A stretch of 64,000 nt of DNA from Bacilli bacterium (GTDB taxonomy: Bacteria; Bacillota_I; Bacilli_A; RF39; UBA660), in contig JAFZKH010000003.1 in NCBI GenBank assembly GCA_017553685.1, forward strand, positions 62,001-126,000, read 5' to 3'. A model generated the notes under the pieces. The model was not told the DNA's origin, searched no databases, and saw only the letters and a program-made list of their open reading frames with translations. This document shows, one piece after another, positions 7,622 to 16,462 of this stretch (positions are counted from its first letter, which is position 1; each line of letters opens with the position of its first letter). The position numbers were made by a program, and so were the translations under genes.

Positions 7622-9196
7622 ATGCCTAAAGAAATAAAAAAGGAAGAAGTAAAAGAAGTTAAACAAAATGGAAAACCTAAAAAGATAGTATTAGTTATTT
7701 TTATTATTCTTCTTGGAATAATATTTGTTGGTATTGGTACTGTTATAGTATATAACTTTATTATTGGTGGATCAGAACCTATTGAACCTATACCAGTATT
7801 AGAACCTTTACCAAAACCAGAAGTAGATCCTTCAAGAGGAGATTTTGGTATAGATAAAAATATTAATATTGATACTATAGATAAGTATCTTGGTAGAGAA
7901 GATACAGTTTATAGAGATATGAGAATGTTAGAGGATCCAGCTACATATGAAAATATAGGTGGAGATAGTTTTCTATCTGGTTATATTAAAGGCTTTGAAG
8001 TAATTCCTCTTCCATATATTATTCCTGTTAGTGGATTACCTACTGAAGTTGGAGAAACTTATAGTGGTATAACTCTTTTCTATGAACAAGATGGCAAATA
8101 TATAGCAAACTATGAAGAATCTATGAAATTATTAGAAAAGTATTTTCCTAAAGATAAGAATATATTCTTAATGTGTGGTGGTGGTGGATATGCTGCTATG
8201 ATGAAGAATTTCTTAATTTCTATGGGATGGGATGAAAATAAAATATATAATATTGGTGGATATTGGTACTATAGTGGTGAAAATAATATAAATTTAAAAA
8301 GAGATAATGGCTCTTTAGATTTTAGTGATGTACCATATATATCTATTAATTTTAATGACTTAACTAAGGCTCCTGAATTTAAAGATGTTGGAGTAAAAGT
8401 TGAAAGCGTTAATGTTCATTCTAAAGAGTATACTGTAGAAGAAAAGATGTCTCAAAGAATTAGTTATTATATAATGCCAAATTTAGCATCTAATAAAGAA
8501 GTTATTTTCTCTAGTAGTAATGAAAAAGTAGCTACTGTATCTGAAACTGGATTTATTATAGGTATTAAAGAAGGAACTGCTGTTATTACTATAAAATCAG
8601 TAGACCAAGGAAAGACCGCTACTGTTACTGTAAAAGTTACAAAAAGAGTAGAAAACAAAGTTACTTTAGATGATGTTTCTAAAGAAAATAAAGAGTTTAA
8701 CGATGTTGATGTTAAAGGAATAATTGATAAGTATAGAAATATATTATATGATGAAACTGGTATTTTAAAAGCTGAGTATAATAATGATAGAGAAAAGTAT
8801 AAAGAAGTAGTAAGTCAAAGAGATACTGAACTTATTGAAGTATTCAAGGAAAGAGCAGCTATTATTAATAAATTAATTGAAGATAAAAAATCATTTGTTA
8901 TTGTATATAGTAGGGATACATGTGGTACAAGACCATATAATATTGCTGAAAGAGCACCTGAATTACTTAAAAAGAATGGATATACTTTTATTAAATTAGA
9001 TGATGATGTTGCAACATTTGATGGTGGAGAAACAATGTTTAATTATACTTTAGTTAAAAGAGAAGAAATTAAAGGTGGATCACTACTTATCTTTAAGAAT
9101 GGTAAATTAATTGATAGTATTGATACTGATGTAATTAATATTTATGATGAAGATGATTTTAAAACATATGTTACTAAGTATATAGATTTGAAATAG
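7622..9196 (+). CDS. Membrane-anchored rhodanese-like / Ig-like (BIG2) / thioredoxin-like protein
   Basis: A Lys-rich N-terminus precedes one transmembrane segment (about 21-45) and a Pro/Glu linker, so the rest is extracellular. Residues ~75-220 resemble a rhodanese: the IFLMCGGGGYAAMMKNFL loop holds the catalytic-type Cys185 before a helix, but the usual Arg-rich loop (CRxGxR) is replaced by glycines. Residues ~258-345 are a bacterial Ig-like group 2 domain (ISSSNEKVATVSETGFIIGI, then GTAVITIKS). Residues ~420-524 look thioredoxin-like, with a single Cys in YSRDTCGTRP and a LLIFKNGKLID strand. It has its own AGGAGG RBS and promoter region. The domain calls are by eye; the function is unknown, possibly surface sulfur or redox chemistry. 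Confidence 0.65.
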   Translation: MPKEIKKEEVKEVKQNGKPKKIVLVIFIILLGIIFVGIGTVIVYNFIIGGSEPIEPIPVLEPLPKPEVDPSRGDFGIDKNINIDTIDKYLGREDTVYRDMRMLEDPATYENIGGDSFLSGYIKGFEVIPLPYIIPVSGLPTEVGETYSGITLFYEQDGKYIANYEESMKLLEKYFPKDKNIFLMCGGGGYAAMMKNFLISMGWDENKIYNIGGYWYYSGENNINLKRDNGSLDFSDVPYISINFNDLTKAPEFKDVGVKVESVNVHSKEYTVEEKMSQRISYYIMPNLASNKEVIFSSSNEKVATVSETGFIIGIKEGTAVITIKSVDQGKTATVTVKVTKRVENKVTLDDVSKENKEFNDVDVKGIIDKYRNILYDETGILKAEYNNDREKYKEVVSQRDTELIEVFKERAAIINKLIEDKKSFVIVYSRDTCGTRPYNIAERAPELLKKNGYTFIKLDDDVATFDGGETMFNYTLVKREEIKGGSLLIFKNGKLIDSIDTDVINIYDEDDFKTYVTKYIDLK

Positions 9197-9204
9197 GAGA
9201 TAAT

Positions 9205-9690
9205 ATGAAAAAAGCTTTAATTATAATTGGAATTGCAATTGTTTTAATTATCGTAATGATAGTTCTTTGTATAGTTTTAAGTAATAGAAAAACAAAGATA
9301 TCTGAAATTAAACACTTTAGTTTTTCATACTCTCAAGGATATGCAGTTAACTCAAATATTATTTATACTCTTGATTATGAAAATAATATTTATACAGCTA
9401 CTGTTAAACCATATGGTATACCTGAAGAAGAGAAAAGAACTATATTTGTATCTACTGAAACAGTAAAAGGAATTGAGAAAGTATTAGATAAATATGATGT
9501 TGGTTCTTGGGATGGTTTTAAGAAGTCAGATAAGTATGTTTTAGACGGAGATTCATTTGGTTTATATGTTACCTTTAAAAATGGAGAAAGTATAAGTGCG
9601 AACGGCTATATGAGTTGGCCAAAAAACTATTCTAATGTAAGGAATGAGTTAGATAATATATTTATGAATTTATATAATTCAGTTTATTAA
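9205..9690 (+). CDS. Membrane-anchored extracytoplasmic protein, unknown
   Basis: One long hydrophobic helix at residues ~3-26 is followed by SNRKTK, so this is a signal anchor with the ~130-residue remainder outside. The outer part has an ENNIYTATVKPYGI strand pattern, a WDGFKKSD segment and a YVTFKNGESISANGY segment, which together suggest a small beta-rich domain. No family is recognised. It starts 8 nt after the rhodanese-like gene, so the two are co-transcribed and may act together at the cell surface. Confidence 0.7.
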   Translation: MKKALIIIGIAIVLIIVMIVLCIVLSNRKTKISEIKHFSFSYSQGYAVNSNIIYTLDYENNIYTATVKPYGIPEEEKRTIFVSTETVKGIEKVLDKYDVGSWDGFKKSDKYVLDGDSFGLYVTFKNGESISANGYMSWPKNYSNVRNELDNIFMNLYNSVY

Positions 9691-9722
9691 AAAAAATGCA
9701 TTAAAAAAATGCATTTTTTTTG
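9690..9722 (+). terminator. Intrinsic terminator, AT-only flanks
   Basis: AAAAAATGCA pairs with TGCATTTTTT around an A-rich loop and ends in a T-run. The symmetric A and T tracts could let it work in both directions. Confidence 0.85.
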
Positions 9723-9751
9723 TAAAAAATATGTTAATTTATCTTGATTAA

Positions 9752-9760
9752 TGATATAAT
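9752..9760 (+). promoter_or_regulatory. Extended -10 promoter of the 1573-aa repeat protein
   Basis: TGATATAAT lies 41 nt before the start codon. No convincing -35 is visible at the right distance. Confidence 0.6.
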
Positions 9761-9800
9761 TAAATAGAATAGAATAAATATAATAGAAAGGGTAGCGCAA

Positions 9801-12800
9801 ATGACTATATTACATAAAGAAAAAAATACTTTTATGAATAAATTAATGTCTGTTGTTTTTGCTATTATGGTGCTTGTTTCTTTATTTTTGGTAATTGGTG
9901 CTACTGCTGCTACTGAGATATTAAAAATAAATGAAGTAACTATAAAAGAAAAATCTACTACTGTTACTGGTAATATAACAGATGTTAGTAATGATGAAAT
10001 AGATAATAATTTTACTTTCCATGCTGTAGGAGACTATGTTATTTATAAAATAGTTCTTCAAAATAATAAAAATGATGAAGTAATTATTAATGATATAACT
10101 GATGATAACACTAATAGTTATATTGAATACACTTATGATAATCATTCTGGCGAAAAAATAGGTGCTAATGGTACTTTTGAATTTGAAGTAAAAGCTACTT
10201 ATAAGAATGAAGTAACTGATTTAGAAAAAAGAAATCAATCAACTGCTGTTAAATTTTTATTTGATTTAACTTATAATGGTAAAGATGAAGATTCATCTAT
10301 TATTATTAATCCTGTAACTGGAGATAAATTAATAATTAGTATTTTATTATTAATATTCTCATCACTTGGATTAATTGCTAGTTTAATAGTTAATAGAAGA
10401 TCTAAAGTTTCTAAAATACTTGTTATTATTGGATTATTATTAACACCATTTATTATTAAAGCAGCAACTTATGAATATGATATTTTATTAACTTCACAAT
10501 ATGGATTATATGATAAAGAGTTAGTTACTATAGAGGTAGATGGTGTTATATATACTCACACAGTACCATATAATGAATTAACTGCATTCCCTGATATTCC
10601 TGTATTAACTGGTTATGAATTTAAAGGATGGGTATATGAAGATGGTACTCCTTTTGATATAAATACAAAAATTACTGAAGATACTAAAATAAAAGCTTAT
10701 TATAAAGCAATTGAGTATGATATAGATTATGATTTAAAAGGTGGAAGTGCTTCTAATCCAACTAAATATACAATTGAAGATACAGTAACTTTAGAAAAAC
10801 CAAATCTTAATGGTTATACATTTACTGGATGGACTGGTACAGAATTAACTGAACCAGCTATGAGTGTTACATTTAGTAATAAAACTGGTAATAGAAGTTA
10901 TATTGCTAATTATAGTCCTATTTCTTATACAGTTAACTATAATGGTATAACAAGAGAATATGCTTTAAGTTTAGGAAATCCTGCTTCTTATACAATAGAA
11001 GACACTAATATAACATTAGTTAATCCTACAAAAGAAGGATATTCATTTACTGGATGGACTGGTTCAAATGGTAATACACCACAAACTAGTGTAACTATTC
11101 AATCTGGATCATATGGAGAAAAGAACTATACTGCTAATTTCTCTATAAATCAATATACATTAACTATTGATCCTGTTGGTGGTACATATGAAAATGTAGT
11201 AGGTGTTCAACAAAAAGTAGAAGACTATAATACAGTAATTGTATTATCTAATGCTTCTAAAGAAGGCTATACATTTGATGGTTGGACATTAACAGGAAAT
11301 GGAACATTATCTGGTAATTCATATACTTTTGAAGCTGGTAATGGAACAATAACTGCTAATTATACTCCAATCGAATATGAAATAGAATATAATGGATTAA
11401 CTCCTACAGAAGAAGCTGCTTTATTAAATCCAACAACTTATACAGTTGAGGATGCAACAATAACATTATATAATCCTGCTAATAGAGTTGATGGTGATGG
11501 TGATGTATACGAAGTATTTAGTGGATGGCAATATGGTTCTAGTACAACAACTGTAGCAACTATTCCACAAGGAAGTACTGGTAAGAAGACATTTACAGCA
11601 ATATTTACTCATGTAGATGTTGATACATATACTATTAGTTATGACTTACAAGATGGTGTATTAGCAGAATCTAATCCATTAACTTATACAATTAAAACTG
11701 AAACATTTACATTACATAATCCAACAAAAGATGGATATGACTTTGCTGGATGGACAGGAACTGGTTTATCAGCTCCAACAATAACAGTAACTATTCAAAA
11801 TAGATCTACAGGTGATAGATCATATGTGGCAACTTATACTCCAATTAATTACTCAATTACTTATAGTGGTATAACACAAAGCTATGCTGAATCTATTGGA
11901 AACCTTGGTCAATATAATATTGAAACTGGTGAATTTAGTTTAGTTGCTCCTACAAAAGAAGGATATACATTTACTGGATGGACTGGTTCAAATGGAACTA
12001 CTCCACAAACTAGTGTAACTGTTACAAATGGAACAACTGGTGACTTAAATTATACTGCTAACTTTACTCCAATTGATTATAGTATTTCTTATTCGGGTAT
12101 TGATGGTGCTACTGTTAACCCAGTAAATCCAACAACTTATAATATTGAATCTAGTACAATTACTTTAACTGAACCAGTTAAAGATGGATATGACTTTACT
12201 GGTTGGTCAGGAACTGGTTTAACTGGTGATAATAACAAAAATGTAACTATTCCAACTGGTTCTACTGGTATAAGATCTTATACTGCACACTTTACTCCAA
12301 CTGAATATAAGATTAACTATACAGGATTAACAGATTCTGAAGTTACTTCATATGGATTAATAACTGAATATACTATTGAATCTAATACATTTAATTTAGT
12401 AAATCCAAATAAACCTGGATATACATTTGATGGATGGACTGGTTCAAACGGAACTACTCCTCAAACAACTGTAACTATCCAAAGTGGTTCAACTGGAGAT
12501 AAAACTTATGCTCCAAACTTCACTATAATTGATTATGATATAACATATTCTGGTTTAACTGGAGCAACAGTTAATCCATCTAATCCAACTACATATAATG
12601 TAGAAACTGGTGTTATAGTATTAACTAAACCTACAAAAGTAGGATATAACTTTACTGGTTGGTCAGGAACTGATCTTACAGGTAATGATAATGTTGATGT
12701 AACAATACCTGCTAATTCAACAGGAAATAGAAGTTATACAGCACACTTTAGTTTAATTGAATACGACATTCATTATAATAACTTAACTAGTGTAGAAGTT

Positions 12801-14522
12801 AGTTCACTTGGATATCCAATAAAATATACAATTGAATCTAATTCATTTACTATATCTAGTCCTTCAAAAGTTGGATATACATTTACTGGATGGTCAGGAA
12901 CTGGTCTTACTGATAATAACAATATGACTATTACTGTTCCTACTGGATCAATTGGTGAAAGAACTTATACAGCAAACTTTGATATTATAGATTATCAAAT
13001 AACTTATACTGGAATTGAAGGTGCTACTATTAGTCCTGCTAATCCAACTACTTATAATGTAGAAACTGGTGTAATAACTTTAACTGATCCAGTAAAAACT
13101 GGTTATATATTTGATGGATGGTCAGGAACAGACCTTACTGGAAATAATAATACAAGTGTAACAATACCTGCTTTATCCACAGGAGATAGAGCTTATACAG
13201 CACATTTTACTGCTAATAAATACTATGTTGCATTTAATAAGAATCATGCTGATGCAACTGGTAATATGAATCCACAAGAGTTTACTTATGATGTTTCTCA
13301 AAACCTAACAAGTAATGCATTTGCTAGAACAGGTTTCTTATTTGATGGATGGAATACTGATCCTAATGGATTAGGAGATCCTTATGCAGATAATGCTAAT
13401 ATTACAAATTTAGCAACATCTGGAACAGTTAATCTATATGCTCAATGGATTGATGATTTAGTAACTATTTCATTTGATCCTAATGGTGGTAATACTGTTG
13501 CTGCTATGCCAACAAATAGAAATTTACCTGTAGGTACATTACCTACACCTACTAATAATGATGCTCATAAGATATTTGTTGGATGGGTTATTAATTCTAC
13601 TGATGTTACTGTACTTGATGGTACATATGCTCCATCAGGAGATATAACATTAACAGCTAGATGGAGAAATGACACAGATGTATGTGAAATGAATGGTATA
13701 TATTATGCTACTGTTCAAGATGCTGTTAATGCAGCTCCTGCATCTGAAACAGGAGATCCTGCTGATGCTCCGCAAGTAACTATAAATCTATTAGCAGACA
13801 TTCATATGGCTACTACTCAAAACTATGTTTTAGATATGTTTACTGAGGATAGTAATAATAATCATTTAAAAAATATTATTTTAGAAATGAATGGATATGG
13901 ATTCTATCAACCATCTGGTTCTAATAATAATAATTATATTATGAGAACAAAGGGATATCTTGAAATGAAAAATGGTTATGTAGAATCAAATAGTAAAAAA
14001 GGTTCCGTTGAAGCAGATGGTAATAAATCAAGACTTACTTTAAATAATATGCATATTGAAGCAAAACATAATACAGCAGACAATAGAAGACAAGCTGTAT
14101 ATAATGATGCTGGAACTATTTATATTATAGGTGGATGTGAACTTATAGCAGGTGCACCTGTATCTAGTTCTATGCCTCGTGGTACAGTTCATACATTAAA
14201 TGGTGGAACTACTTATATACTTGATGCTACTGTGACTACTAATAATGCTTCTGGATATGCTATATCTGCTGAAGGTGGTACTACTGTTCTTGGTACTAAA
14301 GATAATGCTTATGATACTTCTAAAATAACTGTATATGGTGGTGAATATGCTCTTTGGATTAAATCTGGTGCTAAAGCTAAGATTTATGATGGTTTATTAT
14401 TTAATTCAACTACTCCAGTTATTAATGATGAAACTAGAATTATAGATAAAGAAAATGGCTATGAAATAACTACAGATAACGATGGTACATATTATAGAAC
14501 ATATTATACTGTTACACCATAA
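9801..14522 (+). CDS. Large InlB-type repeat surface protein with internal NPVTG and two membrane helices
   Basis: The protein has 1573 residues. It begins with a signal peptide or anchor (about 12-36, ending in GATAATE), then a ~130-residue outer domain. At residues 170-174 there is NPVTG, followed by a hydrophobic helix and NRRSK, the layout of a sortase-sorting signal but far from the C-terminus. A second helix (about 207-225) returns the chain to the outside. Residues ~240-1290 hold about 14 B-repeat-like units with a GYxFxGW core (Flg_new / InlB_B style). The C-terminal ~250 residues, with TVQDAVNAAP and repeated short strands, look like a right-handed beta-helix. No C-terminal LPXTG is present. 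The likely role is an adhesin or surface-layer component (inference). Confidence 0.8.
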   Translation: MTILHKEKNTFMNKLMSVVFAIMVLVSLFLVIGATAATEILKINEVTIKEKSTTVTGNITDVSNDEIDNNFTFHAVGDYVIYKIVLQNNKNDEVIINDITDDNTNSYIEYTYDNHSGEKIGANGTFEFEVKATYKNEVTDLEKRNQSTAVKFLFDLTYNGKDEDSSIIINPVTGDKLIISILLLIFSSLGLIASLIVNRRSKVSKILVIIGLLLTPFIIKAATYEYDILLTSQYGLYDKELVTIEVDGVIYTHTVPYNELTAFPDIPVLTGYEFKGWVYEDGTPFDINTKITEDTKIKAYYKAIEYDIDYDLKGGSASNPTKYTIEDTVTLEKPNLNGYTFTGWTGTELTEPAMSVTFSNKTGNRSYIANYSPISYTVNYNGITREYALSLGNPASYTIEDTNITLVNPTKEGYSFTGWTGSNGNTPQTSVTIQSGSYGEKNYTANFSINQYTLTIDPVGGTYENVVGVQQKVEDYNTVIVLSNASKEGYTFDGWTLTGNGTLSGNSYTFEAGNGTITANYTPIEYEIEYNGLTPTEEAALLNPTTYTVEDATITLYNPANRVDGDGDVYEVFSGWQYGSSTTTVATIPQGSTGKKTFTAIFTHVDVDTYTISYDLQDGVLAESNPLTYTIKTETFTLHNPTKDGYDFAGWTGTGLSAPTITVTIQNRSTGDRSYVATYTPINYSITYSGITQSYAESIGNLGQYNIETGEFSLVAPTKEGYTFTGWTGSNGTTPQTSVTVTNGTTGDLNYTANFTPIDYSISYSGIDGATVNPVNPTTYNIESSTITLTEPVKDGYDFTGWSGTGLTGDNNKNVTIPTGSTGIRSYTAHFTPTEYKINYTGLTDSEVTSYGLITEYTIESNTFNLVNPNKPGYTFDGWTGSNGTTPQTTVTIQSGSTGDKTYAPNFTIIDYDITYSGLTGATVNPSNPTTYNVETGVIVLTKPTKVGYNFTGWSGTDLTGNDNVDVTIPANSTGNRSYTAHFSLIEYDIHYNNLTSVEVSSLGYPIKYTIESNSFTISSPSKVGYTFTGWSGTGLTDNNNMTITVPTGSIGERTYTANFDIIDYQITYTGIEGATISPANPTTYNVETGVITLTDPVKTGYIFDGWSGTDLTGNNNTSVTIPALSTGDRAYTAHFTANKYYVAFNKNHADATGNMNPQEFTYDVSQNLTSNAFARTGFLFDGWNTDPNGLGDPYADNANITNLATSGTVNLYAQWIDDLVTISFDPNGGNTVAAMPTNRNLPVGTLPTPTNNDAHKIFVGWVINSTDVTVLDGTYAPSGDITLTARWRNDTDVCEMNGIYYATVQDAVNAAPASETGDPADAPQVTINLLADIHMATTQNYVLDMFTEDSNNNHLKNIILEMNGYGFYQPSGSNNNNYIMRTKGYLEMKNGYVESNSKKGSVEADGNKSRLTLNNMHIEAKHNTADNRRQAVYNDAGTIYIIGGCELIAGAPVSSSMPRGTVHTLNGGTTYILDATVTTNNASGYAISAEGGTTVLGTKDNAYDTSKITVYGGEYALWIKSGAKAKIYDGLLFNSTTPVINDETRIIDKENGYEITTDNDGTYYRTYYTVTP
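11843..13212 (+). repeat. Alternating A/B tandem repeats within the 1573-aa protein
   Basis: Six units of about 225 nt alternate between two types. The A type (starts near 11843, 12300, 12756) ends in GWTGSNGTTPQTxVT. The B type (starts near 12071, 12528, 12987) carries NPTTYN and GWSGTxLTGxxN. The unit beginning near 12756 has an A-type front and a B-type back, so it looks like a recombinant. The growth unit is therefore a dimer of about 455 nt. Confidence 0.7.
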
Positions 14523-14526
14523 AATA

Positions 14527-14552
14527 AAAGACTAGAATTTCTAGTCTTTTTT
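14527..14552 (+). terminator. Intrinsic terminator of the repeat protein gene
   Basis: The stem AAAGACTAG/CTAGTCTTT with an AATTT loop is followed by a T-run. Confidence 0.9.
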
Positions 14553-14553
14553 C

Positions 14554-14581
14554 TTGCTTTTATATATATTTAGAGTATAAT
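14554..14581 (+). promoter_or_regulatory. Sigma-A promoter of the metal-binding lipoprotein gene
   Basis: TTGCTT (14554-14559) and TATAAT (14576-14581) are separated by 16 nt. The expected start of transcription falls at the edge of the palindrome at 14589-14603. Confidence 0.6.
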
Positions 14582-14588
14582 ATAAATA

Positions 14589-14603
14589 TGAAAATGATTT
14601 TCA
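14589..14603 (+). promoter_or_regulatory. Fur-family operator (7-1-7 palindrome)
   Basis: TGAAAATGATTTTCA is a perfect 7-1-7 inverted repeat (TGAAAAT-n-ATTTTCA), the architecture of Fur, Zur and PerR boxes in Bacillota. It covers the predicted transcription start of a metal ABC transporter binding protein, where a repressor would block initiation. The exact metal cannot be told from the site. Confidence 0.7.
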
Positions 14604-14616
14604 AATTGGAGGAATT

Positions 14617-15549
14617 ATGAAAAAGATAATTACAGCAATTATTTCTTTATTATTACTAATAACTATTACTGGTTGTAATACCGCTAAAAAAGACAATAAA
14701 TTAACCATTTTAACATCTAATTTTCCTAGTTATGACTTTGCTAGAGCAATTACTAAGGATGTACCTAATACATCTGTAGAAATGCTTTTAAAACCTGGTA
14801 CAGAGATGCATAATTATGAACCTACTCCTAAAGATATTATTAAAATATCTAAATCAGATATATTCATATATGTAGGTGGAGAATCTGATGAATGGATTGA
14901 TGATTTATTAGATAATATCGATACTAAAAAAGTAAAAGTAATTAAACTTATGGATTTAGTAAATACTGTAGAAGAAGAAACTGTTGAAGGTATGCAAACT
15001 GAGGAAGAAGAGGAAGAAAAAGAATATGATGAGCATGTATGGACTAGTCCTAAGAATGCTATTAAGATTGTTAATTCTTTAAAAGATGAAATAATTAAAC
15101 TTGATAAAGATAATAGTAATTTATATGAAATGAATTCAAATATATATATTAATGAATTAAATTCTATTGATTCAAAAATTAGAATTATTGTGGAAAATTC
15201 ATCTAGAAAAGAGTTAATATTTGCTGATAGATTTCCATTTAGATATTTAGCAGATGAATATGATCTAAAATACTATGCAGCATTTCCTGGATGTTCTTCT
15301 GAAACAGAAGCTAGTGCTAAAACAATATCTTTCTTAATAAATAAAGTAAAAGAAGATAATATACCTGTTATACTTACAATAGAGTTTTCTAATAAAAAAA
15401 TAGCTAATACTATATCAAAAGAAACAGGTGCTAAAATACTAGAATTAAATTCTGCTCATAATATATCAGAGGAAGATTTTAATAATGGTAAAACATATGT
15501 AGATATTATGAATGATAATATTGATGTATTAAAAGAGGCATTACAATAA
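14617..15549 (+). CDS. Metal ABC transporter substrate-binding lipoprotein (ZnuA/AdcA-like)
   Basis: This 310-residue lipoprotein has the lipobox TITGC with Cys20. It belongs to the cluster A-I binding proteins for Zn or Mn. Ligand candidates are His65 in GTEMHNYEP and His140 in DEHVWTSP, preceded by a Glu-rich loop (about 119-136) where other members have a His-rich loop. The third family His is not where expected: the segment reads FADRFPFRYL, with D204-R205 in its place. The end holds ELNSAHNIS. The gene stands alone; no permease or ATPase gene adjoins it, so partners must lie elsewhere. A Fur-type box sits at its promoter, so metal-dependent repression is likely. Confidence 0.88.
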   Translation: MKKIITAIISLLLLITITGCNTAKKDNKLTILTSNFPSYDFARAITKDVPNTSVEMLLKPGTEMHNYEPTPKDIIKISKSDIFIYVGGESDEWIDDLLDNIDTKKVKVIKLMDLVNTVEEETVEGMQTEEEEEEKEYDEHVWTSPKNAIKIVNSLKDEIIKLDKDNSNLYEMNSNIYINELNSIDSKIRIIVENSSRKELIFADRFPFRYLADEYDLKYYAAFPGCSSETEASAKTISFLINKVKEDNIPVILTIEFSNKKIANTISKETGAKILELNSAHNISEEDFNNGKTYVDIMNDNIDVLKEALQ

Positions 15550-15571
15550 GGCAAAAAATTTGCCTTTTTTT
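15548..15571 (+). terminator. Intrinsic terminator
   Basis: The stem AAGGCAAA/TTTGCCTT is followed by a T-run and includes the end of the lipoprotein stop codon. Confidence 0.9.
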
Positions 15572-15614
15572 GTTATTGTGATATAATATAAAGCAATTTT
15601 ATGGGGGTATTATT

Positions 15615-16415
15615 ATGTCAGATTTTGATACAATTAAGGCTGTCTTTGAACAAAAGAAAGAACATGGTTATACTATAGGTTTAACATATAATGATTCAAT
15701 TAGTATTAAAAAATCGCTAATAAAATTATATAATCTAGGTTTAAATGATCCAAAGGTAAAGCAATTATATGATGAAATGAGTGAAGTATATCGTATTCTA
15801 TTAAGAAATGGTGGAACTAATAAGTTCTCTAAAGCAAATAGAGATTATATTAAAGAACATGCTTTATTATTACCTTTAGTTTTAACTGATTCTAAAAAGT
15901 TGAATATAGATATTGTTAAAGATAGACCTATTCTTGAATGTAGACTTAGAACAGTTAATTCATATGATAATTTTATTACTATTAATGAATTAGATAACAG
16001 GTTTGTATCAGGGCCAGTTAATCATGAAAATATAGAAGAATTATATCCTGAAGTACAAAATGATTCAATTAGTTATGTTGGCGATAAATATAATAGAGGA
16101 TATAATGATTCACTAGAAATGTTATGTAGAATATATAATTTTAGATTACCTAATAAGAAATCTAAATTCCATGATTCTAAAATAGTAGAACTTGCTTCAA
16201 AATTTGTTAGTAGATTTAATTATGATGAAATTACAACTGTTCTTGATTGTGAAAGACGAATCTTAGAAGAAAATGGTTTTAAAGAAGTTGATGGTAAGGA
16301 TTTAGATTCTATATTTGGACCAAAAAAAGAAATAATAGAGAGAGTATATAGGGGAGAATTTGATCCAGAATTTGAATATGAAGAAGCCGAAAGAGTTCTT
16401 TTATTTAAAAAATAG
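15615..16415 (+). CDS. Hypothetical cytoplasmic protein (266 aa)
   Basis: This soluble protein has no signal peptide or membrane helix. It is rich in charged residues and predicted helices, with segments such as EMLCRIYNFRLP and DEITTVLDCERRILEENGFKE. I do not recognise the family. It is a single-gene unit between two terminators, with a GGGGGT RBS before the ATG. Nothing in its neighbours (metal lipoprotein, phosphofructokinase) hints at a shared job. Confidence 0.65.
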   Translation: MSDFDTIKAVFEQKKEHGYTIGLTYNDSISIKKSLIKLYNLGLNDPKVKQLYDEMSEVYRILLRNGGTNKFSKANRDYIKEHALLLPLVLTDSKKLNIDIVKDRPILECRLRTVNSYDNFITINELDNRFVSGPVNHENIEELYPEVQNDSISYVGDKYNRGYNDSLEMLCRIYNFRLPNKKSKFHDSKIVELASKFVSRFNYDEITTVLDCERRILEENGFKEVDGKDLDSIFGPKKEIIERVYRGEFDPEFEYEEAERVLLFKK

Positions 16416-16434
16416 TCTTAGGACTATTTTTTTG
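16409..16434 (+). terminator. Intrinsic terminator
   Basis: The stem AAAATAGTC/GACTATTTT with a TTAG loop is followed by a T-run and overlaps the stop of the preceding gene. Confidence 0.85.
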
Positions 16435-16462
16435 TTGTATAATATTTCTTGGAGGTAATAAT

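Noticed and set aside
11843-13212. CRISPR-like array
   Set aside because: The repeats are about 225 nt, coding, diverged and without spacers; they are protein repeats.
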